Positions 55,417 through 64,000 of a stretch of DNA of 64,000 bases are shown here, piece after piece. Location: contig UBWZ01000016.1 of the NCBI GenBank assembly GCA_900469345.1, forward strand, positions 184,600 to 248,599, read 5' to 3'. The stretch's first letter is position 1; every line of letters starts with the position of its first letter. Under the pieces are notes generated by a model. It did not search any database. It was not told the origin of the DNA and was given only the letters and a program-made list of their open reading frames with translations. The stretch is from Hyphomicrobiales bacterium. GTDB lineage: Bacteria; Pseudomonadota; Alphaproteobacteria; Rhizobiales; Rhizobiaceae. The translations under genes and the position numbers were made by a program.

Positions 55417-55986
55417 ATGGTCAAGGTCATCGCCTCTTCCGTCCGCAAGGGCAACGTCATCGATGTCGACGGCAAGCTCTATGTCGTCCTCACTGCGGAA
55501 AACTTCCATCCCGGCAAGGGCACGCCGGTCACGCAGGTCAACATGCGCCGCATCGTCGACGGCGTGAAGGTGGCGGAGCGCTGGCGCACCACCGAACAGG
55601 TCGAGCGGGCTTTCGTCGAAGACGTCAACTTCCAGTTCCTCTACGAGGACAGCGAAGGCTTCCACTTCATGAACCCTGAAAGCTACGACCAGGTGGTCGT
55701 GGACGTGGATACGATGGGCGACATGAAGGCCTATCTCCAGGAAGGCATGACCTGCATCCTGTCGATGCATGAGGGCATCGCGCTTGCCCTGCAGCTGCCG
55801 CGCCACGTGACGCTCGAGATCGTCGAGACCGAGCCGGTCGTCAAGGGCCAGACGGCGTCGTCGTCCTACAAGCCGGCCATGCTGTCGAACGGCATCCGCA
55901 CCAACGTGCCGCCGCATATCGATGCCGGTACGCGGGTCGTCATCGCGACGGAAGACAATTCCTACGTGGAACGCGCCAAGAGTTAA
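55417..55986 (+). CDS. efp: Elongation factor P
   Basis: A 189-residue three-domain translation factor that relieves ribosome stalling at polyproline. The modified residue is K34 in [13 protein letters not shown]-terminal marks are [20 protein letters not shown] and [19 protein letters not shown]. It is divergent from epmA-epmB, which supply its beta-lysyl modification, so the whole system is encoded in one place. A strong bidirectional terminator follows. Confidence 0.97.
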   Translation: MVKVIASSVRKGNVIDVDGKLYVVLTAENFHPGKGTPVTQVNMRRIVDGVKVAERWRTTEQVERAFVEDVNFQFLYEDSEGFHFMNPESYDQVVVDVDTMGDMKAYLQEGMTCILSMHEGIALALQLPRHVTLEIVETEPVVKGQTASSSYKPAMLSNGIRTNVPPHIDAGTRVVIATEDNSYVERAKS

Positions 55987-56045
55987 GGTTTGGCGGCCCG
56001 AAAGGGCCGCTCCCCGCCGGAACTTCAATCTCCGTCTTGCGCATC

Positions 56046-56081
56046 AAAAAAGCCTCCGAAGTCTGACTTCGGAGGCTTTTT
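56046..56081. terminator. Bidirectional terminator between efp and the efflux operon
   Basis: An 11-bp perfect stem (GCCTCCGAAGT / ACTTCGGAGGC) with a CTG loop is flanked by runs of A on the left and T on the right, so it can terminate both the rightward efp and the leftward efflux transcripts. Confidence 0.92.
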
Positions 56082-56139
56082 CGTATCGTGATCCTGGTAA
56101 TGCGGATCAGGGCCGGGGGACCGGCCCTGAAGGAGCAAC

Positions 56140-57588
56140 TCAGTCCTTGGTGACCATGGCGACCCGGGCCGGGCCCACGGTCTTGCCGACCGCGTAGCCG
56201 CCACCGACAGCCACGCTGAGCGAGACATAGTCCTGCGCCATCTGCTGTACCGCCGCGGCAAGGCTTGCCTGGGCCGTGGAGACCTGGCGCTGGGCGTCGA
56301 GGACGTCGAGCAGCGACGACGCGCCGTCGCGATAGCTGGCGGTCGAGAGCTGCAGGGCTTCCTGGTAGGACTTGACGGTCGCCTGCAGTGCGGAAACCGT
56401 GCGTCCGTCTCTGGCAACCGCGGCAAGGCCGTTCTCGACCTCTTCGACCGCGTTCAGCACGACCTGCTTCCAGTTGAGATAGGCTTCGCGCGCCTGGCTC
56501 TCGGTCGAGGACAGGTTGGCACGCAAAGCGCCACCGTCGAAGATCGGCAGGCTGAGAGACGGACCGAAGGACCAGGACAGGATGCCTGCTTCCGAGCCAC
56601 CGCCAAAGCGGGTGTAGGACGGCGTGATGGAGCCGCCGAGCGAGATCGACGGATAGAGCTGCGCCTCGGCTACGCCGACATTGGCAACGGCCTGGGCGAG
56701 AGTGCGCTCGGCACCGCGAATGTCCGGACGGTTGCGGATGAGGTCGGCGGGAATGCCAGACTTCGGATTGAAGCGTGCCACCGGCTGGCGGGCCTGCTTC
56801 TGAAGTTCCGGAACCAGAGACGATGCCGGCATGCCGAGCAGCGTCGCGACGCGGTGCGCGGCACCCCGGAAGGAGGTCTCGAAACCCGGTATTTCGCTGA
56901 GCGTCGAATTGACCAGGCCTTCGGCCTGAACCACGTCGAGGCGGGACGCGGCACCCGCATCCAGCTGCAGCTTCGTCAGGTTCAGCGTCTCGCGACGGGA
57001 GCGCAGGTTCTGCTGAGCAATAGCGATGCGCTCCTGATAGTAGCGCACGTCGATGTAGGCCGCGGCAACGTTCGACAGAAGCGACAGGCGGGCCGTGTCG
57101 ACGCTGGAATAGGCAACGTCGAGATTGGCGAGCGCTGCTTCCTTGGAACGGCGGTAGAGGCCGAACAGGTCCAGGAACCACGAGGCCGACAGGCCGCCGC
57201 TGACGGTGGTGCGCGGCGCGCTTGCAGATGCTGCACCCGCGTTGCCGCCGATGTCCTTGCTGCCGCTACGCTCGGCCTGCGAGGAAAGATCGAGTGAGGG
57301 CAGCGATCCGGCACCGGCGCTTACCACATTGGCCTGCGCCTGATTGATGCGCTCGAGGGCCTGAAGGATATCAAGGTTCTGGGCCAGGCCCTGGTCGATG
57401 TAGCCGTTCAGGCGGCGATCGTTAAATGCGGTCCACCAGGCGTTCTTGGCAACATCACCATTGCTGGTTTTGCTGCCCTCGGCAAACTTGGCGGGCAGGG
57501 CAACCTGCGGCGGCGTGTGGTCAGGTCCCACGACGCAGCCGGACAAAAGAAGCAAAACTAGAGGAGCGGCTACACGGATGGATGTCAT
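56140..57588 (-). CDS. Outer-membrane efflux lipoprotein (OprM/NodT family)
   Basis: A 482-residue TolC-like trimer-forming channel lipoprotein. The lipobox LLSGC gives the lipidated C18, followed by the typical VVGPDHTPPQ. Two repeats of the OEP domain are seen, including ALERINQAQANVVSAGAGSL and PDIRGAERTLAQAVANVGVA. It provides the outer-membrane exit for the RND pump encoded upstream in the same orientation, 104 bases away. Confidence 0.94.
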   Translation of the reverse strand: MTSIRVAAPLVLLLLSGCVVGPDHTPPQVALPAKFAEGSKTSNGDVAKNAWWTAFNDRRLNGYIDQGLAQNLDILQALERINQAQANVVSAGAGSLPSLDLSSQAERSGSKDIGGNAGAASASAPRTTVSGGLSASWFLDLFGLYRRSKEAALANLDVAYSSVDTARLSLLSNVAAAYIDVRYYQERIAIAQQNLRSRRETLNLTKLQLDAGAASRLDVVQAEGLVNSTLSEIPGFETSFRGAAHRVATLLGMPASSLVPELQKQARQPVARFNPKSGIPADLIRNRPDIRGAERTLAQAVANVGVAEAQLYPSISLGGSITPSYTRFGGGSEAGILSWSFGPSLSLPIFDGGALRANLSSTESQAREAYLNWKQVVLNAVEEVENGLAAVARDGRTVSALQATVKSYQEALQLSTASYRDGASSLLDVLDAQRQVSTAQASLAAAVQQMAQDYVSLSVAVGGGYAVGKTVGPARVAMVTKD

Positions 57589-57692
57589 GATTTGGTCCCA
57601 AAGGCTTACTGATGGCTTCGCGTCTACGAAGCATCTAACAACGGCCGCCGACTCAGACGCCAGCAGCGAGCGCTAGCAATCCGTTAACAGAT

Positions 57693-60600
57693 TCACACTG
57701 TCTTCTCTTTTTTTTCACGGTTTGATAACCGCCGAATTACAACAAAGAAGGACGGAACGAAGAAAATTCCGAGCAGTGTTGCAGAAAGCATACCACCCAG
57801 CACCCCAACGCCGATTGCATTCTGCGCCGCCGAGCCCGCACCGGTCGCAACCGCCAGCGGAACGACACCTAAAATGAAGGCGAGAGAGGTCATGATAATG
57901 GGTCGCAGACGCAGCCTTGCCGCTTCGAGCGTCGCTTCCACGATGCCAAGCCCATGCTCCTGCCTTTCCTTGGCAAACTCCACGATCAGAATGGCGTTCT
58001 TGGCCGCAAGCCCGATGGTGGTGAGGAGGCCGACCTTGAAGTAGACGTCGTTCGACTGTCCCATCAGGGTTGCCGCAGCCACTGCGCCCAAGACGCCGAC
58101 CGGCACCGCCATGATGACGGAGAGCGGGATGGACCAGCTTTCATAGAGAGCCGACAGGCACAGGAAGACGATCAGCACCGAAAGCGCGTAGAGCAGCGGT
58201 GCCTGCGAGCCCGAAAGCCTTTCCTGGTACGAGATCCCCTGCCAGGCAACGGTGTAGCCGCCTCCCATGGCCGAGACCAGGCTTTCGGCCTCGTTCATGG
58301 CGTCGCCCGAGCTGACGCCCGCTGCCGCGGACCCTTCAAGCGAATAGGCGGTGACGGCGTTGAAGGCCGACAGCGATGGCAACCCGTTCACCCACTTCGT
58401 ATCGACGAAGGAGGAGAAGGGGACCATTTCATTGCTGGCGTTGCGCGCGTTCCAGTATTTCAGATCCTCGGCCTGCATGCGGTAGGGCGCGTCGGCCTGA
58501 ACGTAGACCCTCTTGATCTTGTTGTTGAGGGTGAAGTCGTTGACCCGGCTGCCGGCGAAGATCGTCGTCAGCATGGAGTTGGCGTCGGCAATCCCGACAC
58601 CCATGGCACTCAGCTTTTCCTGGTCGAGGATGAGCTTGACCTGGCTTTCCTCGTCGCGGTCATTGGCGCGCATGGCGGTGATCTTGCCGCTACTGTTGGC
58701 GGTCTGGATCAGCTGCTTGGCAGCAGCGGCGAGCGCGTCGGCACCGCGGTTGCCGGTATCGACGAGATACATGGAGAAGCCGCTGGAATTGCCCATGCCC
58801 TGGATAGCAGGGGGCAGGATCGGGAAGACCTGCGCTTCGCGGATGGTGAAGAAGTAGCCCATGGCGCGCTTGACGATCGATGCCGCCGCGAGTTTGTCAT
58901 CGCTGCGTTCATCGAAAGGCTTGAGGCTTGCAAAGACCAGAGCGTTGTTCTGGCCCTGGCCGGTAAAGCTGAAGCCGTTCACCGAAAAGACCGAATCGAC
59001 GCCGTCCTTTTCCTTGTCGAGATAATAGTTCTCGACCTTCTTGATCACCTCGGCCGTCTGGGTGGCGGTCGCGCCGTTCGGCAGCTGGATGATGGTCATC
59101 AGGGCGCCCTGATCCTCCTGGGGGAGGAAGGAAGAGGGGAGACGCAGGAAGAACCAGGCGCAGCCGCCGACGACGACCGCAAACAGAAGCATGACCCGGA
59201 GGGGTCGATTGAGCAGGTAGCCGATCGTTCCGACATAGCCATTGGTCGTCTTGTCGAAGCCGCGGTTGAACCATGCGCCGATCCCCTTGGTCTTCTTGTG
59301 ATGGTCGATCGGCTTCAGGATGGTGGCGCAGAGCGCCGGGGTCAGCACGAGGGCGACCAGCGCCGAAAGCAGCATGGCGGACACGATGGTAATGGAAAAC
59401 TGGCGGTAGATAATGCCGGTCGAGCCACCGAAGAACGCCATGGGAATAAAGACGGCGGTGAGGACGAGGGCAATGCCGACAATTGCGCCGGTGATTTCCC
59501 CCATCGATTTTTCCGTTGCCTCGAGCGGCGCCAATCCCTCCTCGGCCATGATGCGCTCGACGTTTTCCACGACGACAATGGCGTCGTCGACGAGAAGGCC
59601 GATCGCCAGCACCATCGCGAACATGGTCAGCGTGTTGATGGAATAGCCGGTCATCGCCAATATCCCGAAGGTTCCGAGCAGGACGACCGGAACTGCGATC
59701 ATCGGGATCAGGGTTGCCCGCAGGTTCTGCAGGAAGACGAGCAGAACGACGAAGACGAGGACGATCGCCTCGATCAGCGTGTGGATGACCTTCTCGATGG
59801 ATAGCGACACGAACGGGGTCGTATCATAGGGGTAGATGATCTTGACGTTTTCCGGCAGGCTCGGTGCGATCTGCGCAAGCTTGCCCTTGACGACGGAGGC
59901 CGTGTCCAGGGCATTGGCGCCGGTCGCGAGGTTGACGGCGAAGCCGGAGGCGGGCTGGCGGTTCGAGCGCGATGTGGTGGTGTAGGCTTCAAGGCCGATT
60001 TCCACCCGGGCGACGTCGCTGAGGCGCACATTGGCGCCGCTGGTGTTGACCTTGAGGATGATGCGCTCGAAATCCGAAACCGTGGTCAGCTGGCTCTGCG
60101 CCGTCATGGTGACGTTGAGCTGTTGCCCCTCGACGGATGGCAGGCCGCCGACAGAACCGACGGAGACCTGGGTGTTCTGCGCTTCGATGGCCGAGGTCAC
60201 GTCCGCCGGCGTCAGCTGGAACTTCTTCAGCTTGAACGGATCGAGCCAGATGCGCATGGCGTAGGCGGACCCAAAGGAGTTGATGCTGCCGACCCCTTCG
60301 AGCCGCTTGACCTGGTCTTCGATCTGGGTGGAAAAGATGTCGCCGAGATCGGCCGAGGAGCGCTTTCCGTCGCTCGATACGAGCGCGCCCACGAGCAGGA
60401 TGCTGGACGTCGATTTGGTCACTTCGACGCCGAGGTCCTGGACGATGGCGGGCAATTGCGAGGTGACGAGCTGCAGCTTGTTTTGCACCTGCACCTGCGC
60501 GATATCCGCATCGACGCTGTTGTCGAAGGTCAGCGTCACCGTCACCTGGCCGGTGGTGGAGGAGGACGTCATATAGGTGAGGCCGTCGAGACCGGTCATG

Positions 60601-60803
60601 CCGTCCTCGATGATCTGCGTGACGGTCTTTCGCACCGTGTCGGCGCTGGCGCCCGTATAGCTGGCGCTGATGCGCACGGTCGGCGGGGCGACTTCAGGAT
60701 ATTGCGAGATCGACAGCGTGTTGATCGCCAGAACGCCGCCAAGCATGATGACGATGGCAATGACCCAGGCGAAGATCGGCCGCCGGATAAAGAATTTGGA
60801 CAT
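57693..60803 (-). CDS. RND multidrug efflux pump, HAE1 family
   Basis: A 1036-residue inner-membrane proton-driven transporter of the AcrB/MexB type with twelve predicted spans and two large periplasmic loops. It starts MSKFFIRRPIFAWVIAIVIM, and TM4 carries the proton-relay Asp pair in AIGLLVDDAIVVVENVERIM. It pumps hydrophobic drugs, bile-like or plant compounds together with the membrane fusion protein and the outer-membrane channel flanking it. Substrate range cannot be read from sequence. Confidence 0.96.
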   Translation of the reverse strand: MSKFFIRRPIFAWVIAIVIMLGGVLAINTLSISQYPEVAPPTVRISASYTGASADTVRKTVTQIIEDGMTGLDGLTYMTSSSTTGQVTVTLTFDNSVDADIAQVQVQNKLQLVTSQLPAIVQDLGVEVTKSTSSILLVGALVSSDGKRSSADLGDIFSTQIEDQVKRLEGVGSINSFGSAYAMRIWLDPFKLKKFQLTPADVTSAIEAQNTQVSVGSVGGLPSVEGQQLNVTMTAQSQLTTVSDFERIILKVNTSGANVRLSDVARVEIGLEAYTTTSRSNRQPASGFAVNLATGANALDTASVVKGKLAQIAPSLPENVKIIYPYDTTPFVSLSIEKVIHTLIEAIVLVFVVLLVFLQNLRATLIPMIAVPVVLLGTFGILAMTGYSINTLTMFAMVLAIGLLVDDAIVVVENVERIMAEEGLAPLEATEKSMGEITGAIVGIALVLTAVFIPMAFFGGSTGIIYRQFSITIVSAMLLSALVALVLTPALCATILKPIDHHKKTKGIGAWFNRGFDKTTNGYVGTIGYLLNRPLRVMLLFAVVVGGCAWFFLRLPSSFLPQEDQGALMTIIQLPNGATATQTAEVIKKVENYYLDKEKDGVDSVFSVNGFSFTGQGQNNALVFASLKPFDERSDDKLAAASIVKRAMGYFFTIREAQVFPILPPAIQGMGNSSGFSMYLVDTGNRGADALAAAAKQLIQTANSSGKITAMRANDRDEESQVKLILDQEKLSAMGVGIADANSMLTTIFAGSRVNDFTLNNKIKRVYVQADAPYRMQAEDLKYWNARNASNEMVPFSSFVDTKWVNGLPSLSAFNAVTAYSLEGSAAAGVSSGDAMNEAESLVSAMGGGYTVAWQGISYQERLSGSQAPLLYALSVLIVFLCLSALYESWSIPLSVIMAVPVGVLGAVAAATLMGQSNDVYFKVGLLTTIGLAAKNAILIVEFAKERQEHGLGIVEATLEAARLRLRPIIMTSLAFILGVVPLAVATGAGSAAQNAIGVGVLGGMLSATLLGIFFVPSFFVVIRRLSNREKKEKTV

Positions 60804-60847
60804 GGTTTAGATCCTGATCACGATGTTGCCGGGCATGTCATGGAACA

Positions 60848-62101
60848 TCATGATTTCGGCGCCGGGGCACTGGCGTTGGCATCTGCGGGCTTCTCGACGA
60901 CAAAGCCCTTGTCGTCGACGTCCGCTGCGACCGGCTTCACAGTCGCGCCTTCGGTGATCCCCTGGAAGCCGTCCAGGATCAGCTTGTCGCCATCGGCGAC
61001 ATCGTCGGTGACGAGCCAGTTGTTTCCCGAAAGGCTGCTGGAACGGAATGTCCGGGTTTCGACCTTGTTGTCGGCGGTGACGAATTTCGCGGTCAGATCG
61101 CCGTTGGCGTTGCGGCTGGCGGCGCGCTGCGGAATAAGATAGCCGCTCTCCTTGCCGACCGTGATCGTGGCGCGGACATACATGCCGGGCAGGATCGTGT
61201 TTTTGGGATTGTCGAACAGGGTGCGGATCGAGACCGTGCCCGTTGTCGTGCTGACGGCCATTTCCGACATGTCGAGCTTGCCGCTCTCCGGATATTCGGA
61301 GCCATCCTCCAGCGCGAGATGAATATCGGTGCCTTCGCCCTTTTCCCGTTCCGACAGGGTTCCCGAAGCAATTGCCTTCTGCAGGCGCAGCAGGTTGACG
61401 CTCGATTCATTGAGCTGGATGTAGATCGGGTTGATCTGCCGCAACGTCATCAGCGAATCCGCCTGGCTGGCGGTCACGACGTTGCCGACCGAAAAGGCCG
61501 TTGCCGAGGTGACGCCGTCGAAGGGCGCGCGCACTTCCGTTAGCCCGACATTGATCTGCGAGGTCTGCAGCGCCGCCTTCGCTTGCGAGACGGAGGCCTT
61601 TGCCTGCAGCAGCGTCGTCTGGGCGTCCTCGTATTCCTTCTGGGATGCGCCGCTGTTGGCCAGGCGCTGGTAGCGCTGCAGGTTGGCTTCGGCCGCCGGC
61701 ACGCTCACCTGGGCCTTTTCCAGTTCTGCCTGCGCTTCGGCCAAGGAGGCGAGATAGGTCTCGTCGTCGATTTTGTAGAGGAGGTCGCCCGCCTTGACGA
61801 AACTGCCTTCCTTGACCGGGATCTCCTTGATGATGCCGCCGACGCGCGGACGGATGGAGGCTGTCTGGAAGGCTTCGGCGCGACCGGACAGGACGGTGGT
61901 GACCGGCTGGTCCGATTTCTTCATGGTGAGGACGCTGACCGGGCTCGGCGGCCGCTGCCCGCCACCCGGGGCGCCCGCACCCGGGGCGCCCGCGCCGGGA
62001 GCCCCGGCGCCGGGTGCACCGGCGGCCTTCTGGTCGGAATCACTGCAGCTGGCCAGAAGCGCCGCGATCAGGAGGGGAAGGATCAGTTTGCGTGCGGTCA
62101 T
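60848..62101 (-). CDS. RND periplasmic membrane fusion lipoprotein
   Basis: A 417-residue AcrA/MexA-type adaptor. The lipobox LLASC gives lipidated C19, followed directly by a collagen-like GAPGAGAPGAGAPGAGAPGG stretch (about residues 28-47) before the lipoyl/hairpin domain (RPRVGGIIKEIPVKEGSFVK) and the beta-barrel domain. It bridges pump and outer-membrane channel. It is the first gene of the three-gene efflux operon and lies 146 bases after the tetR stop. Confidence 0.94.
   Translation of the reverse strand: MTARKLILPLLIAALLASCSDSDQKAAGAPGAGAPGAGAPGAGAPGGGQRPPSPVSVLTMKKSDQPVTTVLSGRAEAFQTASIRPRVGGIIKEIPVKEGSFVKAGDLLYKIDDETYLASLAEAQAELEKAQVSVPAAEANLQRYQRLANSGASQKEYEDAQTTLLQAKASVSQAKAALQTSQINVGLTEVRAPFDGVTSATAFSVGNVVTASQADSLMTLRQINPIYIQLNESSVNLLRLQKAIASGTLSEREKGEGTDIHLALEDGSEYPESGKLDMSEMAVSTTTGTVSIRTLFDNPKNTILPGMYVRATITVGKESGYLIPQRAASRNANGDLTAKFVTADNKVETRTFRSSSLSGNNWLVTDDVADGDKLILDGFQGITEGATVKPVAADVDDKGFVVEKPADANASAPAPKS
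61968..62018 (-). repeat. GAPGA-encoding short tandem repeat
   Basis: About four 12-base units encode repeated Gly-Ala-Pro-Gly(Ala) near the N-terminus of the membrane fusion lipoprotein. Such a run forms a flexible linker and can vary in copy number by slippage. Confidence 0.75.
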
Positions 62102-62135
62102 GACGTCATCCAGGGCGAGCGTTGCGCAGGGCCAC

Positions 62136-62152
62136 CCGACACTGCATGTCGG
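62136..62152. promoter_or_regulatory. 17-bp inverted repeat upstream of the efflux operon
   Basis: CCGACA and TGTCGG flank CTGCA, a perfect 6-5-6 palindrome 35 bases upstream of the membrane-fusion gene. Its size and place fit an operator for the neighbouring TetR repressor. Confidence 0.5.
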
Positions 62153-62225
62153 CGGCTGCGGAAAATGAAATGTAGCATGCGGCGGCGGGAATAGGGATGC
62201 CAGAGAATTCGACGCAGCCTAAGCT

Positions 62226-62253
62226 AAGTGACGTATGAGAAAAATCGTCACTT
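62226..62253. promoter_or_regulatory. Inverted repeat overlapping the tetR stop codon
   Basis: AAGTGACG and CGTCACTT (perfect 8-bp arms, 12-base spacer) straddle the last codons of tetR. It may be a hairpin at the end of the tetR transcript or a second regulator site; TGACGTCA at 62101-62108 shares its half-site. Confidence 0.4.
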
Positions 62254-62850
62254 CGCAAGAGGGTTTTGCAATGCAGCATTCACGAGTGCGACAAGTCCGT
62301 CGCAGCGCTCGCTCAGTTCGCTCTCGTCGGCCTGCCGCAGGAAGATCGGGTGCAGAACGCCCGCAAAGGCAAGGCCTACATGGCGGGTGACGGCGCTGTC
62401 GGGCTTGCAGGTGTAGACCCCGGTTTCGATCCCCTGGCGGATCAGGTCGGCAAACAGATCCTCGATCAGCTGCTTGTAGTGGCGGCCGCTCGGCAGATCC
62501 GCGTCGGAGACCAGGACGAGCATTTCGAAGAGATAGGGATTTTGGCGGATGTCGGCGAGATGGGCTTCCATCAGCTTGCGGACCGCGACCGCCAGCCGCT
62601 CGGGCGCCGGAATGGACACGTCAAGGGCCTGGAAGCGACCGATCATCTGAATGATGTGCCGGTCGCAGATGGCGTCGGCGAGCGCCGTCTTGGAGCGGAA
62701 GTGTTTAAAGACGTTGGCCGGCGACATGCCGAGGTCGTTTGCGAGGTCGGCTATCGAGAAGCCGGCCAGACCCTTGTCGCGCAGCCGGATTTCCGCGGCG
62801 GCGAGAATGTCGTCGCGTGTTTCTTCAGCCTTGCGCCTTGGTCGTCTCAC
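62248..62850 (-). CDS. TetR-family transcriptional regulator
   Basis: A 200-residue repressor with an N-terminal helix-turn-helix (ETRDDILAAAEIRLRDKGLA and SIADLANDLGMSPANVFKHF) and a variable ligand-binding C-terminal domain. The GTG at 62850 is favoured: GAGGA precedes it and MRRPRRKAEETRDDIL is a typical family N-terminus. A longer form from a GTG at 62910 overlapping the purC stop (GTGA) is possible. Placed just upstream of the RND operon, it probably represses it. Confidence 0.88.
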   Translation of the reverse strand: MRRPRRKAEETRDDILAAAEIRLRDKGLAGFSIADLANDLGMSPANVFKHFRSKTALADAICDRHIIQMIGRFQALDVSIPAPERLAVAVRKLMEAHLADIRQNPYLFEMLVLVSDADLPSGRHYKQLIEDLFADLIRQGIETGVYTCKPDSAVTRHVGLAFAGVLHPIFLRQADESELSERCDGLVALVNAALQNPLAK

Positions 62851-62906
62851 GCTGTCCTCGCAATGGCCGGGTGCAGGACGCCCGGTTCGGTCAGGTTTCC
62901 GGCTCG

Positions 62907-63857
62907 TCACGCCTTCATGAAAAACGGTTCGAGGTTGCCGCGGATCCGGTCGAGCACGGTCGCGCCGGCCGTATCCGGCACGAATTCCTCGCCCGTGATG
63001 GTCCGGTAGGCGGTACGATAGACCTCGGCCGTCTCTTCTATCAGCGCCTTTGGGATCTCCGGGATTGCGTCCTTATAGGGGTCGCAGCGCTCCGCCACCC
63101 AGGCGCGGATGAAATCCTTGTCGAAGCTCTTGGGCCGGCTGCCATCGCGAAAGGCCTGGTCGTAGCTGTCGGCGATCCAGTAGCGGCTGCTGTCGGGCGT
63201 GTGGATCTCGTCGGCGAGGATGATTTGGCCAGTCGCGTCGGTGCCGAATTCATACTTGGTGTCGACGAGGATCAGGCCGCGCCGTGCGGCAAGTTCCTGG
63301 CCACGGGCAAAAAGGGCAAGCGCATAGCGCGACACCGTCTCCCATTGGTCTGGGCTCAGCAGGCCGGATTCGATGATCTGGTGCGCAGACAACGGCTCGT
63401 CATGGCCGCCGTCGAAGGCCTTGCTGGTGGGCGTGATCACCGACGCCGGGAGGATCTCGTTGTCCCTAAGGCCATCCTGCAGGTGCAGGCCATAGATGTC
63501 GCGCATGCCCTTGCGATAGAGTGTCAGCAGCGAGGTGCCGGTGGTGCCGGCCAGATAGCCGCGCACGACGATCTCGACGGGCAGAATGTCGAGCCGCTTG
63601 CCGATCACCACATTGGGGTCGGGATAGGAGAGGACATGGTTGGGGCAGATGTCGGCGGTTGCCTCGAACCAGTAGCGCGCCGTCTGCGTCAGCACCTGCC
63701 CTTTGTCGGGGATGGTCGCAAGGATCCGGTCGAAGGCACTGATCCTGTCGGTGGCGATGATGATGCGGCGACCGTCCGGGAGGTCGTAGTTTTCGCGCAC
63801 CTTGCCTCCATAATAGTGAGGCAGTTCGGGAATGAAGGCTTCGCTGAGGCTACGCAC
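62907..63857 (-). CDS. purC: Phosphoribosylaminoimidazole-succinocarboxamide synthase
   Basis: A 316-residue SAICAR synthetase of purine synthesis. The GTG at 63857 is chosen because the resulting [20 protein letters not shown] aligns with known rhizobial PurC N-termini, with AAGAGA upstream; a GTG at 63929 would add 24 unlike residues. Conserved parts are [57 protein letters not shown] and [12 protein letters not shown]. It is read in the same direction as tetR, with the two genes at most slightly overlapping. Confidence 0.94.
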   Translation of the reverse strand: MRSLSEAFIPELPHYYGGKVRENYDLPDGRRIIIATDRISAFDRILATIPDKGQVLTQTARYWFEATADICPNHVLSYPDPNVVIGKRLDILPVEIVVRGYLAGTTGTSLLTLYRKGMRDIYGLHLQDGLRDNEILPASVITPTSKAFDGGHDEPLSAHQIIESGLLSPDQWETVSRYALALFARGQELAARRGLILVDTKYEFGTDATGQIILADEIHTPDSSRYWIADSYDQAFRDGSRPKSFDKDFIRAWVAERCDPYKDAIPEIPKALIEETAEVYRTAYRTITGEEFVPDTAGATVLDRIRGNLEPFFMKA

Positions 63858-64000
63858 GGGCAGGTCTCTTATAGAAGATGATGATGGCTCCGCTATCGCA
63901 TGGATCGGTGCGGGCTTACAAGGATGCACTCCTTATAGGTCTCCTCCGCTGTGACGGCCCCTGCCATTCATGCGTCGTGGTGGCGGGTTGGTTCGGCGGG

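Overview
The window is chromosomal DNA of a high-GC alphaproteobacterium, almost certainly a member of the Rhizobiaceae (Rhizobium/Agrobacterium/Ensifer/Shinella type). The evidence is the aerobic cobalamin pathway with CbtAB and CobW, the amino acid:[carrier protein] ligase locus known from Bradyrhizobium and Agrobacterium, a rhizobial-type PurC, and many ABC importers. No tRNA, rRNA, transposase, phage gene or CRISPR array was seen. The genes are tightly packed and look like stable core and catabolic chromosome rather than a genomic island.

Layout. 0-8 kb: the 3' part of an alkaline-phosphatase-superfamily gene; a leftward operon with a polar amino acid type ABC importer, a cysteine-desulfurase-like PLP enzyme and a dihydropyrimidinase/hydantoinase; a divergent FadR-type GntR regulator with a perfect 29-bp palindrome between the two; an HSL-family esterase. 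8-16 kb: exported MsrA, then a leftward peptide-type ABC importer (Tat-exported binding protein, two permeases, a fused double ATPase) with a CocE/NonD hydrolase. 16-36.7 kb: a nearly complete cobalamin cluster in several interlocked transcription units. Its core is two divergent cobalamin riboswitches at about 31.1-31.6 kb. One drives DUF1636-cobW-cobN-cobG-cobH-cobI-cobJ leftward; the other drives cbtB-cbtA-cobO-cobQ rightward. cobK, cobL-cobE-cobM, cbiD, cobA-cobB, cobD and cobC fill the flanks with overlapping starts and overlapping 3' ends. CobG (O2-dependent) occurs together with CbiD, so the ring-contraction methyl transfer appears to use the CbiD-type enzyme instead of CobF.

36.7-42.2 kb: a P1-family (DmpA/NylC-like) peptidase; a pipecolate/lysine catabolic pair (FAD oxidase and piperidine-6-carboxylate dehydrogenase) with a divergent LysR regulator; a stand-alone RAM-domain protein; a small rhizobial protein. 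42.6-43.5 kb: purU. 43.8-50.7 kb: the most intriguing locus. A leftward, translationally coupled operon carries a small carrier protein, an acyl-CoA-dehydrogenase-like flavoprotein, a truncated class II aminoacyl-tRNA-synthetase homologue with the zinc ligands of amino acid:[carrier protein] ligases, a DUF1839 protein and a GH2-type glycosidase, facing a secreted GH5 glycosidase. It looks like a pathway that loads an amino acid onto a carrier protein, may oxidise it, and passes it to an unknown acceptor, possibly a glycan.

50.7-64 kb: a TPP riboswitch and thiC; the EF-P lysylation locus (epmB-epmA divergent from efp); a tripartite RND efflux system (membrane fusion lipoprotein, HAE1 pump, outer-membrane lipoprotein) with a TetR regulator whose gene overlaps the end of purC.
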